A stretch of DNA of 29,366 bases from Ophiosphaerella korrae (lineage: Eukaryota; Ascomycota; Dothideomycetes; Pleosporales; Phaeosphaeriaceae): positions 1 to 29,366 of the forward strand of contig JALNQF010000449.1 in the NCBI GenBank assembly GCA_028456385.1, in the 5' to 3' direction. The notes beneath the pieces are model-generated. The model searched no databases and was not told the DNA's origin. It was given only the letters and a program-made list of their open reading frames with translations. The translations under genes and the position numbers were made by a program. Positions within the stretch are counted from its first letter, which is position 1, and every line of letters begins with the position of its first letter. Of the stretch, positions 1 to 10,300 are shown piece after piece.

Positions 1-292
1 TAGCTTTCTTAGCTTTACTCTATAAGAACAAGTTAGTATAATAATTACTAATATAAAAAGTAAGCTTTAAAAGCTTTAAAAATAGTAACTTATAATAGCT
101 ATAATAATAGTTACTAAAGAGTTTACAAGGCTAAGAAAACTCTAAATATACTACGCGCAGCGTATAAGCGCTTAGTACTTACGTATAAGCCTAAAATAAA
201 TAGAATTGTAAGTAAAGTTATTTTTAACTAAGTTTAGATAACTACTATAATACTTATTAAATAGCTCTACTACGTAGCTTACCTAGGAAGTA
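1..292. other. AT-rich RIP-type DNA, unresolved
   Basis: This stretch has no open frame and no recognisable protein remnant on either strand. Composition is the TpA-dominated, CpA/TpG-poor pattern of the rest of the flank. A short less-degraded patch lies near 150-190 (CG-containing). It may be the outer part of a transposon cut by the window edge, or sequence beyond the truncated end of the gypsy element that starts near 458. Confidence 0.5.
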
Positions 293-457
293 TATTATAA
301 GTTAGAGCTCTACTCTATATAATTTAGGTAAGCCTATAGTAGTAAGCGAGCTATATAAGCTATTCGAGCTACTTTACTATATATAAGTAGCTTAGCTTAG
401 ATAGCTCTTTAATTAATAATTATCTCCTACTTATTCTTAAGCTTGCATCTTACAATA
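293..457 (+). mobile_element. 165-bp solo-LTR-like element, RIP-degraded copy
   Basis: This segment aligns end to end, without gaps, with the reverse complement of 5785-5949. By hand I count more than twenty differences, nearly all C-to-T or G-to-A. It contains a TATA-like run (CTATATATAAG) in the same place as its partner. I infer a solo LTR, or the LTR of a small nonautonomous retroelement, because the better copy has TG...(C/T)A ends and a 5-bp flanking direct repeat. No matching target duplication is visible here. It lies at the point where homology to the 3' end of the - strand gypsy element stops. Confidence 0.65.
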
Positions 458-459
458 GC

Positions 460-720
460 TATTTCTAGTAGTACTACGTAGAAAGTTAAGTATATCCTTA
501 TTTTACTTAGTAGCTTTAGTTTAAATATAACTAGTGTAACTTTCTTTTCTACTTTGTATAGTCCTATTTTAACGTAATTTAGTTTTAAGTTTAGTTATTT
601 ACTCTTTACGTTTTTCCTAACTAACTATACTTTTTCTCTCTCTCTAAATTAAGGTCCCTCTTAGTATTTCTTATTATAGTATTTTACTATTTAATTATAT
701 AGGAATTCTATATCCTATCT
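460..720 (-). pseudogene. Integrase C-terminal remnant of left gypsy copy
   Basis: The - strand frame retains the lysine-rich, hydrophobic pattern of the C-terminal part of Ty3/gypsy integrases, including a region ending in a HPxFHVSLL-like stretch (now YLTFYVVLL). Several stops interrupt it. The downstream chromodomain expected in chromoviruses cannot be seen, because homology stops at the 165-bp LTR-like segment. Confidence in the family is good; domain boundaries are approximate. Confidence 0.65.
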
Positions 721-2349
721 TAGTTAATTATATATATTTTTAAGTCTATTAGCAAAATTTTCTCTTCTTAGAAAGTAAGATTCTATATCTTTTAGTATTC
801 TATATATATTAGGGTTAAATCTATAGTTTATAAAGAAAGGTAATACTCCTATTACTATATTCTTTATACTATTGTATACTAACTATACTATAGGTAGTAG
901 CTGTACCTAGTTATTCTAGTTATAGTTAAAGTAGTATCTTAGGTACTATTTTACTATCTAATTTATTCGTTCTAATTATCTATCTATTTATAAGTAATAT
1001 GTAGTAGATATTACGTATTATATTCCTAATTATACTATTATTATTCTCTATAGTTTTAATATAAATCTTATATCTCTATCTATAATAATCTTGTCTAGTA
1101 GTTTATATTAACTAATTATAGTTCCTAGAACCTAGTATATAGTAACTTCTATCTTACTTTTTTTTTTATATAGTCTAAAGTATAAGTACTTTATAAGCTT
1201 ATCTACTATTATTAAAAACTTATAATACTTAACTCTTAATATTAAATCTTTTAACTTAAGTAACTTTATAATAAAGTCTATTATAATAACTCTTTAAAGT
1301 TATTCTAGTACTTTAACTAGTTATAACCTTCTATATAGTATATATCTACTATACTTATTTCTATAATATTTTATATAATCTTATAGTACTTTTATTACTA
1401 GTTATCTTACTTTTAAAATATAGTAATCCTTTAAAAGCTTATCTAATATTTTATTAATACTTTAGCATTTATATACTAGTTGTTTATAAAATTACTATAT
1501 AAACTCTCTCTATATTTTACTTAGAATATACTTTCTTCTATAAGCCTTTATAAGTCTTTTTTAGATTTTAAGTTTTTATATTTCTTCTTAAATCTATTTA
1601 TTTAGCTTATTACTCTTTCTCTTAAGTATTATAGCTATTCTAAGTATATTTAAGACTAAGTATCTTTTTTTATTCTTAACTAGAACTATACTAGTAGTAT
1701 TTACTTCTTCTTATAAATTAAGTCTTTTACTAAAGGTATCTATAAATTAGTTATCTTTACTCTTAGTATATATAATTTTAAAGTTAAATATTAATAAGTA
1801 TTCTTACTATCTTATATAGTATTATAATAAGTTCTTATTTATTATAAATCTTATTATAATCTTATAGTTTATATAGACCTTTATTTAATACTTTACTCTT
1901 TATAAGTATATTCTCTACTACTTAAATACTTTATAGATTACTAGTATTTTCTTATTATAAATTAAGTATTTAAGCTCTACTAGCTTTATTTTCTTAGAAA
2001 AGTATTTAACTAAGTATTCTTACTTTATAACCTAGTCCTCTTATATTAGTAATATTCTATAGACTAAATTTAATATATCTATTTTTACTATTACTAGTAG
2101 GTCTAGGTTATATATTCTAATAACTAGGTTTTCTATAAATTTCTATTTAATCTAGTTAAATACTTTATTATATTCCTAAGTCTATTTAAATAGTATATCT
2201 TTTTTTATAAGTTTTATTAATAGTTTTATTAGCTTAGACTATCTTACTATTAATTTTCTATAAAAGTTTACTAACTTATAAAACTACTATACCTCTTGTA
2301 AGTTCTTTAGTATTAGCTATTCCTAGATTACTTTAGTCTTACTTAAGTT

Positions 2350-3000
2350 AATCTATATTTTTCCTAGTTTAATAATAAATCTAAAGAAGTCTATTTCTTT
2401 TATATAGAATTTATAATTTCTTATTTTAAAGAATAATTTATTTATTACTAGTCTTTCTAGTACCTTATATATATATTATATATATTCTTCCTCTAATTCT
2501 AAGAATATTAGGAAATTATCTAGGTATATAAATATAAATATATCTAAGGATTCTTTTAAAACTATATTAATTCTCTTTTAAAACACTACTAGTATATTTA
2601 TTAATCTAAAAAGTATAACTAAATACTTAAATAGTCTATATTACGTTTAAAACGCTATTTTCTACTTATTACTCTTTTTAATTCTTATCTAATAGTAAGT
2701 ATTCTAAATATCTAACTTTATAAAGATTTAAGCCTTTTATAGCCTATCTTATATTTTATCTATATATAGTAAAAGATACTAATTTTTATCTATAATTATA
2801 TTTATTTTCTTAAAATCTATATAAGGTTATATATCTTTTATTCTTTTCTTATCTTTAAATAAAAGTCTATATACTCCTAAAGATTAATAGTTCTATATTT
2901 ATCTTTTTTTTATTACGTTTTTAATAAACACTTACTTAATCTTAAATTCTTCTTTACTTTTTCTATAAACTAAGCTCTATCTTATATTCTTCTAGGAATT
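2350..3000 (-). pseudogene. Reverse transcriptase remnant of left gypsy copy
   Basis: On the - strand the RT fingers-palm region is recognisable. A run resembling the family's FRKIN...I core precedes the catalytic box at 2526-2515, which now reads YLDN, so the second catalytic aspartate codon has become asparagine by G-to-A change. Many nonsense codons interrupt the frame. The same region is recognisable at 23922-23933 (- strand copy) and 27668-27679 (+ strand copy), which confirms a shared family. Confidence 0.8.
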
Positions 3001-4524
3001 TTCCTTTATATATACTTATATTAGCTTTTAATATTTCTTTCTTAAAGTAGCTAATTCTATCTATTCTCTAATTAATTCTTAGGTTAGTTATCTATAACTA
3101 TATTTTTAATCTTTAACCTTTCTAGTTCTAGTATAGAGAGTACTATCTTAAACCTAATAAGTTCTTAGAATAGTTTTCCTTTAATTATACTTAGTTATTA
3201 AGGGTACTATTTTATAGTATACTTTATTCCTTAGTTTTCTATAAACTTTATTAATATAAAGTTCTTTATAGCTCTACTATTAATTATAATCTATACTTTT
3301 CTTCTTTAGTATATTCTTTCTTTTATAACGTATAGGCCTATTATACTTTCTAGTCTTTCTTCTTTAGGCTATTACCTTACTTTATATTTGTAGTCTTTAT
3401 ATTTTAGGTATTTATCTTGTATATATTTATACTAAGGTTTTCCTAAAATGTATTTCTAGAGTAGTTTTTTTCTAGTCTAATTAATATATACTCTTTATTA
3501 AGTATTCTAATAATTTCCTAACTCTTTATATCTTTACTCTAGATTACTTTTATATAATTATATCCTTTTTTTTATACTAGCTATATATAGTTTTATAACT
3601 TAAGTTCTCTATATATATAGTAATTAGTATTTAAATATAATACCTAGTATACTTTAAAGTACGCTAGATATTTTAGGTTTATCTTTTTATTGTCTCTTAC
3701 CTAGTATTTATCTATACTAGGTCTAGTTATTATTAAGATATAGTATACTATTAGTATACTTAGTATATAGGCTTTATTAATCTATTATATATTTTTATAA
3801 AGTATTACTATTCTCTCTATATAAGTATTCTTCTTAATATAACTATTTATTATTCTATCTATTATTAGAAAGTTATAAACTTTATTACCTAAAGATTATA
3901 TATTTTCTAGTCTTTATACGCTTCCTCTATACTTATAAATAGTAAGTATTTCTAAATAAATTACTAATATTTATTTTATTCTACTATATCTATTAATATA
4001 TAGCTATAATAGCTTATTCTATTAAGTTAAGTATACTCTATACTTTTAATTTTAACTTACTTTTTATTACTTCTTAGTTCTTTAGAAGTAACTATAGTAG
4101 TCTCTTTATTACCTACTAGTCTTTTAGTAGTAATTAAGAGTACTAAGGCTTCTTCTCTTTCTAAATCTTCTATTAGTAGGTCTCTTAGATATTTTATCTC
4201 TTTAAGCTAATCTTAAATTCTTTCTTTTATTACTACTACTCTATTCTTTTATAAAAACTATCTTACTTTCTACTTACTAAAAATATATATATAGTAGTTA
4301 TTATTATAATAAAAGGTCTAATTAAGTATTACGTACTATAATTTTCTATTTACTACTACTTTCTCCTATAGCTTAGCTTATACTTTTAGTACTTCTTTTT
4401 TATCCTCTATTATCTTTAACTAAGCTTCTTTTTCTTTTTAAAGATTTTTACTTCTATTATCTTTTATACAGTATTCTAGCTTTTAATATTTATAATATAC
4501 TATATCTTTTTTCTTTAATTAGTA

Positions 4525-4572
4525 GTCTTTTATATAGTAGCTTTTCTTACTATAATTATAGTACGTAAAGTC
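4525..4572 (-). pseudogene. Gag CCHC zinc-knuckle remnant
   Basis: The - strand reads YYNYSKKSYYIKDY. This is the spacing of a retroelement CCHC knuckle (Cx2Cx4Hx4C) in which the cysteine and histidine codons have all become tyrosine and glycines have become serine. Every substitution is the C-to-T or G-to-A expected of RIP. This marks the end of gag and sets the orientation of the element. Confidence 0.75.
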
Positions 4573-5572
4573 TTTATTCTTTTTTTTACTATCTTTATTA
4601 GTATCTAGTATTATAGGATCTCTACTATTATAATTTCTATAGTATCTTCTCTATTCTTAGAAGTTATTATTAACTTATATTACCTATCTCTTTAGAGCTT
4701 CTAGCGTACTTAGTTTCTCTATCTAAATTAGCTTATATTAGATTTTATAGTTTAGTCTTTATTTAAACCTTAATATTAGAGATAGCTTATTTTATTCTAT
4801 ATTTTATAATAGTTCTTTAAACTCTAATATATACTCTAGTATACTTTTATATTATTAAAGCTTCTTAAGCTTTTCTTCTACTTATTAAGTAATATTAATA
4901 TCTCTAAAGACTACTCTTATTTATTATAAAAAGTATTTATAACTTTAAAAGATAACTATTATCTTATCTTTTTTTATACTTAGAGCTTTTAAGCTATAGT
5001 CTATCTAATAGAGTTTAAACTATCTTATTATATCTTCTTTAAAGTATATTCTAATATAAGTAACTTTCTTTTCCTCTATATTAAAGTATAATAACTATAC
5101 ATCTATTTAGAGTTATACTAAACGTAGAAAGAGCTTTAGGTTCTTCTATATTCTATTAAATTTCTCTAATATAAGTATTTTATATAGTTTCTTAGTTACG
5201 CTTATCTCTAGTCTTTTAGTAATTTATTCTATCTATACCTATCCTACTATAATAGCTTTAATTTAAGCTTTATTCTACTTAATATAGTTTTATAGTTCTT
5301 TATTCTATATAGTTAGAGTATTAATTAGTAGTTATATACTCTCTTTATTAGTAATTAAGTTGTTTAGGTTTATTTTAACTGCTACCTAGTTAGTATTATC
5401 TAACTAATAACTACTTATAGGCGCTTTACTTACTTTCTTAGATATACTTTCTACTATTATATTAGCTTAAACTATACGCTACTTATACTTTACTTCTTCT
5501 AGTTACTAGATTAGTAAGGTATAATAGGCTACCTAGTCGTCGACTACTAAGTGCCTAAAGGGAGAAGTATAG

Positions 5573-6062
5573 TAGACTAAAAGTTAATAACTAAAGTACG
5601 TATTATAATTAAGTAATAAACTTATAAAATAATAGAATAATTCTCGCAATATTAATGTATTGTTGCTCTTAGTTAGAGATTAGATTACTAATATTATCTT
5701 AGTAATATATATAGCTATTACTATATACTTTTACTAATCTATTATACGTGTTTATAAATTACTTTATATTAGGTATCTAGGTTGTATTGCGAGATGCGAG
5801 CTTAGGAATGAGTAGGAGATGATTATTAATTGAAGAGCACTCTGAGCTAGGCTACTTATATATAGTAGAGCAGCTCGAATAGCTCGTGCGGCTCGCTTAC
5901 TGCTGTAGGCTTACCTAAATTGTATAGAGCAGAGCTCTAACTTGCGACAGGTTGTAATTTACTTCTTAATCTAGGTCGCTACCCTACTTATCCTCTACTT
6001 TGTTAGCACTTAAGTTAGGACTAATTAGTTCTATCTCGATTTCTCTTATTACACCTATAACA
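5573..6062 (-). repeat. LTR (5' LTR of left gypsy copy), interrupted
   Basis: In - orientation it starts TGTTATAGGTG and ends at TAGTCTA, next to the gag side of the left gypsy element. Homologous sequence recurs at 19844-20198 (same orientation), 18863-19135 (partial) and about 26100-26485 (inverted, serving the + strand gypsy). Without its 165-bp insertion and duplicated target it is about 320 bp, close to the copy at 19844-20198. The half nearer the island keeps more G+C than the half nearer gag. Confidence 0.7.
5785..5949 (-). mobile_element. 165-bp solo-LTR-like insertion with 5-bp target duplication
   Basis: The segment lies between two copies of GGTTG (5780-5784 and 5950-5954; the match extends to GGTTGTA). 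It is absent from the homologous LTR at 19844-20198, so it is an insertion. Read on the - strand it begins TGTCGCAAG and ends CTCGCAATA, with an internal TATA-like run. TG...(C/T)A ends plus a 5-bp duplication suggest a retroviral-type integrase product, most simply a solo LTR of another family. It is clearly richer in G+C than its surroundings and than its second copy at 293-457. Confidence 0.7.
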
Positions 6063-6173
6063 AAGTAAGTAATTACTTACTATTTTTTTAGTATATTTTT
6101 GTATATTACTAGCTTTATAAGCTATTTAAAAAAAATAAGCTAATATAAAATTAATCTTTAATATAACTAATGT
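6063..6173. other. AT-rich spacer with weak outer inverted similarity
   Basis: This short spacer lies between the LTR and the palindromic element. Its start (AAGTAAGTAATTAC...ATTTTTTTAG) resembles the reverse complement of about 6555-6600. The inverted-repeat element that follows may therefore extend outwards to about 6064-6600, but the match is weaker than in the inner arms. Confidence 0.35.
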
Positions 6174-6537
6174 ATTCTACTAGTAAGCTAGTTAAACTAC
6201 TAAGCTAGTTACTCTAAAATACACTAAAAAATCTAAAACTTAACACCTATTATCTCTTCAACTATAAGATATTAAATTCTTAAAACATGTAGCTAAGTAG
6301 TTCTTAAGATAGTAGAATTTTTAGCCTTAAAAATACTTATTTATTATTAACTTTAGAACTACTAAACTACACGCTTTAAAAATTTAATAGATAGAAGATT
6401 ATATATATAGTAGTAATCTATTAAATTTTTAGAATTTATTATACTGTAGTTGTAGAGATAATAGGTGTTAAGTTTTGGATTTTTTAGTGTGTTTTAGAGT
6501 AACTAGCTTATTAGTTTAACTAGCTCGTTAGTAGAAT
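6174..6537. mobile_element. Palindromic TIR element (MITE/foldback type), 364 bp
   Basis: The left arm, about 6174-6266, and the right arm, about 6445-6537, are reverse complements over roughly 93 bp, with few mismatches that are mostly C/T or G/A. A second, inner inverted repeat lies around 6370-6440 (AAAATTTAATAGAT and its complement). There is no coding capacity, so it is most simply a MITE or foldback element. The arms carry two iterations of AAGCTAGTT followed by CTCTAAAATACACTAAAAAA. This layout is shared with the element at 22183-22619. It lies about 60 bp from the edge of the GC-normal island. Confidence 0.8.
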
Positions 6538-6599
6538 TTTAAGTCTAAAGCCTATACTAAAATAATTAGTTAAAAAAATGTGTAATTACTTATCTCGAA

Positions 6600-7328
6600 T
6601 GAGTAATTACTCAAAAGTTGCAACCCTGGCCAATATGGCTTGATCGCCTCTAGCCTTCCTGTTGGATTCTTGTGCACGGCCGCGTGGCAACAGAGCATGA
6701 GATGATCGGTTTCCTACAGGACCCTTGTACATCTCTTATCATGGGGCTTGCCCTTGTAGCGCCTTATCAAAGAAAGTACGTTGCAACATTGATTCAACCG
6801 GACCGATTCTAGTTTGATATGCGGTCTATACATGGCAAAAAAGAGTAAAAACATAGTCCACTGAACTCCGCTTCTTATTGCCCAGGCCGAATGAAACATC
6901 CGTGGGGTGGGAGTGGGCCGATATTTGCACTTGCATTCTGCACGCCCCGACCTCATACTCATGTTCTCTAGTAGGCCAAATCCTCGGAAGTGAAAGACTA
7001 GGACTCACCGCCGGACTCAGAAGAAATTGTGGCGAGAGCTTCAATGGGCATGCAACGGATATTAAGATGGTGGGGATTTTGCGAAACAAACTGGGCATGG
7101 AGCAGATACATGCTGGATTTAGTGGCTCCCCTATTGGACTGGCCCCACGCAATGGTACGACGATGCGTGGTCGTGTTTATAGTGATGTCTTGCCCAGTCC
7201 AGGGTTGAAATCTGTTTTTTTGTACTTAAATGAGCAGTATGTCTTAAACACGAAGATATCTACAAACCTTCATTGCACCAATCTGTCTCTAGTTTCTCGT
7301 TTTCAATACAGGAGACACAAAACCTATC
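6600..7328 (+). promoter_or_regulatory. Upstream region of the PKS gene
   Basis: About 730 bp of normal-composition sequence runs between the AT-rich flank and the PKS start codon. No convincing gene was found on either strand. Possible elements, all weak: a TATA-like TTTATAG near 7174; a CGG-A-CCG inverted half-site pair at 6799-6805, of the kind some Zn2Cys6 regulators bind; and a pyrimidine-rich tract at about 7280-7304 just upstream of the start. The PKS promoter must lie here unless it extends into the AT-rich flank. Confidence 0.5.
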
Positions 7329-10300
7329 ATGGAATCTCAGGACCAACACGATGCTGTCGCTATAGTTGGCATGGGTAAGATAGATAAATGTCCTATTTGT
7401 TCAAGTCAGAGAGACCAAAGTGCTGAGACAGACCTCAATTAGGATGTCGGTGGCCAGGCGGTGTTCGCAACCCACCGGATTTTTGGGAATTTCTCAAAGA
7501 TCGGGTGGATGGCTGGCAGGAGTTCGATAAGCCACGCTTCTCAACCCGTGGCTTTCATCATCCTAATACGGATCGCCCAGGGACTGTGGCCATGAAAGGC
7601 GCATATCTGCTCCAGGAGGATGCCCGGCTGTTTGATCACACCTTTTTCAATATAACAGCCCTTGAGGTAGAGACTATGGATCCATCACAGCGCAAATTAC
7701 TCGAAGTTACATACGAAGCCATTGAGAACGCTGGCGAGACATGGGAGAGCGTTTCAGGCTCGCGTACTGGCGTGTTTGTGGGCAATTTCTGCCTCGACCA
7801 TTGGATGATTCAGTCCCGTGACTGGGACAATCCCAGGCCATATGCGTTCACAGGTGCTGGTACCAGTATTCTTGCCAACCGTATTAGCTATGCATTCAAT
7901 CTGAACGGGCCGAGGTAGATATAGTCTCTCAGAGCAGGCAGTATGTTCAACTAATGTTTGATATAGTCTCACGGTCGATACAGCCTGTTCGTCATCCATG
8001 TATGCCTTGCATTTAGCTATGAATGCCATCCGGCAAGGGGATTGCGATGCTGCAATAGTGGCCTCGGCAAATTGGATCGCTGATCCAGGAGTGCAGATCG
8101 CGCTTGATAAGCTTGGGGCCCTGTCTGCCTCGGGCCGCTCCCACACTTTCGATTCAAGGGCTGAGGGATACGCGCGTGGGGAAGGATATGGGGCCATTTA
8201 CCTCAAACGTGCATCCCTGGCCATTCTCGATGCGTCCCCGATTCGTGCGCTTATTCGGGGTTCTTCCATGAACGCTAACGGGCGGACGGGCGGTATCACC
8301 CGGCCCAGTCCTGCGGGCCAGGAGGCCGTGATTCGGGAGGCGTACCGTAATGCTGGGTTGTCATTTGCTGATACAAGGTTTGTGCCCTTCCCTTGCTCTA
8401 CCCATCGCCCAAACCTGGAGATAGGTTTACCCGACCTACCTGCGCCGACTTCATCCGTTCATCCCCAGCCATCCCATCGTCTACAACACCTGTCATCGAT
8501 ATCACCACTTATAACTCAGGTTCATCTTGCTGACGCACGGCTGCAGTTACTTTGAGTGTCACGGAACAGGCACCTATGTAGGCGACCCACTCGAGGTGGC
8601 CGCGGTAGGCAATGTCTTTGCAAAGGAGCGGCCTGCTGGCGACCCGCTTCTAGTAGGCTCTACCAAGACAAATGTAGGGCATGGCGAGGGCGCCAGTGCG
8701 CTTGCGTCCATCATGAAGGTCGTGCTGTCCCTCGAGCATGATGCTATCCCGCCCATTTACAACCTTGAAACACTCAACCCCAACATTGACTTTGAGGGTG
8801 CAGCAGTCAAAGTTGTAGAAGAGCTGACCCGCTGGCCTACGAACAAGGTCCGTCGCGCCAGTATAAATAGGTACGTAAAATGGTCTTTGTTGATACTGCC
8901 ATAATCTGACAGATCAAAACCGCAGCTTTGGCTATGGAGGCGCAAATGCCCACTGTATTATCGATCATGTGCATACGCTATTCCCGGACTATGTCAAGCC
9001 CGGCGTGTTCAAGAAACAGACTACAAGGGGCACTGTACGCCCCCAAGGAATCATTCAAGTAACCACTCAAGGCGAGGATACGTCTCCGGATGATTCTGCT
9101 GAAGACTCCACAGATGATTCCGCGGAACAGTCCAAACATAGTTCCACATCTGTGTCCACAACCGCCTCCAACAACGCGTCCAACGAAAAGCTTACAGATC
9201 AGCAGTCAAATTTCCACCACCCTGTCACCAACACCCCAAAGACGACAAGGTCAGCAGATGCAGACACTCGTCAACTAGTGCTGCTACCTTTCACAGCACA
9301 TAACAAAGAATCACTCAAATTAAATATAGATTCCTTACGTGACGCCATCCATCGTTTTCCACTCGCCGAAGTTGCCTACACTTTGGCGGCCAAACGTTCC
9401 AGGCTTCCCCAGCGCACATTCCGTGTGGTAGATAAGACAAAACCTGCCGATGGACTTGGAGTTGTCAGCAACGTGCTCCGGAGTCCTCTTCAGCCTGGCA
9501 ATGTTGCTTTTATTTTTACAGGCCAGGGTGCGCAGTGGGCTGCTATGGGTGCTGAGCTATTTGAGTATCGCATATTCCGCACGACGATTTCGCATCTCGA
9601 TTATGTTCTCAGCACCCTCACTCTACCCCCTACATGGACCCTACGTGATATACTGTCTGGAAAGAGCGACCCAGACTTTATACAAGGAGCCGAAATATCG
9701 CAGACTGTGTGCACAGCTCTTCAGGTTGGTCTTGTGGACCTTCTCGCATCGTGGTCTGTACGACCCGTTGCTGTCGCCGGCCATTCATCAGGGGAGATTG
9801 CTGCGGCTTATGCTTCAGGGCGTATCACGGCCGCCGAAGCCATCGTCGCAGCCTATTTCCGAGGTCAAGCCGTTTCAAGGAACAAACAGAAGGGGCTAAT
9901 GTTAGCTGTTGGTCTTGGCCCCGAACAGACACTCCCATATCTTACTGGACAAGAGGAAAAGGTGAGGATAGCAGCGTATAATTCTCCCGGAAGCGTCACA
10001 TTATCAGGTGATCCCGATGTGGTCGATGGCCTAACAAAGGCTTTTGACAAGAATGGTGTCTTCAACCGAGTACTTAAAACGGGCGGAAATGCATATCACT
10101 CACACCATATGCTTCCGCTCGGTATTGAATACGATTCCATGCTTTCAGAGGGCCTTGCACATGTTAAAAAGCTTGGGCTAGCTGAAACCTCTCAACGTTA
10201 TACACAGGTTCCATGGATGTCGTCCGTCACGCCGGGTGAGACTCTTTCTAAGGCTGAATTTGCTGGCCCAGAGTATTGGAGAGCCAACCTTGAGTCTCCC

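Larger units (their letters stand above)
458..5572 (-). mobile_element. Ty3/gypsy (chromovirus-type) retrotransposon, RIP-inactivated, left copy
   Basis: Read on the - strand, a degraded gag-pol can be followed almost end to end. Gag is at about 5500-4570 and a CCHC zinc knuckle at about 4570-4525. Protease-like sequence should follow, but I could not place it. Reverse transcriptase is at about 3000-2350, with the YxDD box at 2526-2515 now reading YLDN. RNase H is at about 2150-1650, integrase at about 1500-850, and an integrase C-terminal module at about 720-460. TAG/TAA codons from C-to-T change occur throughout, and no frame is open for more than a few dozen codons. The pol order RT-RNaseH-IN identifies Ty3/gypsy. 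The copies at 21060-26095 and 26486-29229 are homologous. Compared with the 21060-26095 copy, about 100 bp seem to be missing near 2970-3000. The 5' LTR is 5573-6062; the 3' LTR is not visible in the window. Confidence 0.85.
7350..8990 (+). other. PKS domain: beta-ketoacyl synthase (KS)
   Basis: Residues about 8-440, spread over exons 1-5. The active-site cysteine is Cys180 in DTACSSS (codon at 7986). His315 lies in ECHGTGT and His355 in TNVGHGEGAS, with Lys350 just before. This is the complete Cys-His-His set for decarboxylative condensation. The GHGEGAS stretch has glycine where many HR-PKS enzymes have leucine or threonine; this is not expected to abolish activity. Confidence 0.95.

Noticed and set aside
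1..6600. AT-rich flank as mitochondrial or plasmid DNA
   Set aside because: It contains degraded Ty3/gypsy gag-pol with directional C-to-T/G-to-A decay, which fits nuclear RIP rather than organelle DNA.
6714..7152. Minus-strand open frames of 82 and 108 codons upstream of the PKS
   Set aside because: They overlap each other and the + strand frame, show no protein family pattern and have no coding support.
6878..7378. 166-codon + strand open frame upstream of the PKS
   Set aside because: It overlaps PKS exon 1 in another frame, has no recognisable domain and runs across the likely promoter; it looks like a chance frame.
7754..8197. 147-codon antisense frame in the KS region
   Set aside because: It mirrors the KS coding strand and crosses an intron of the real gene.
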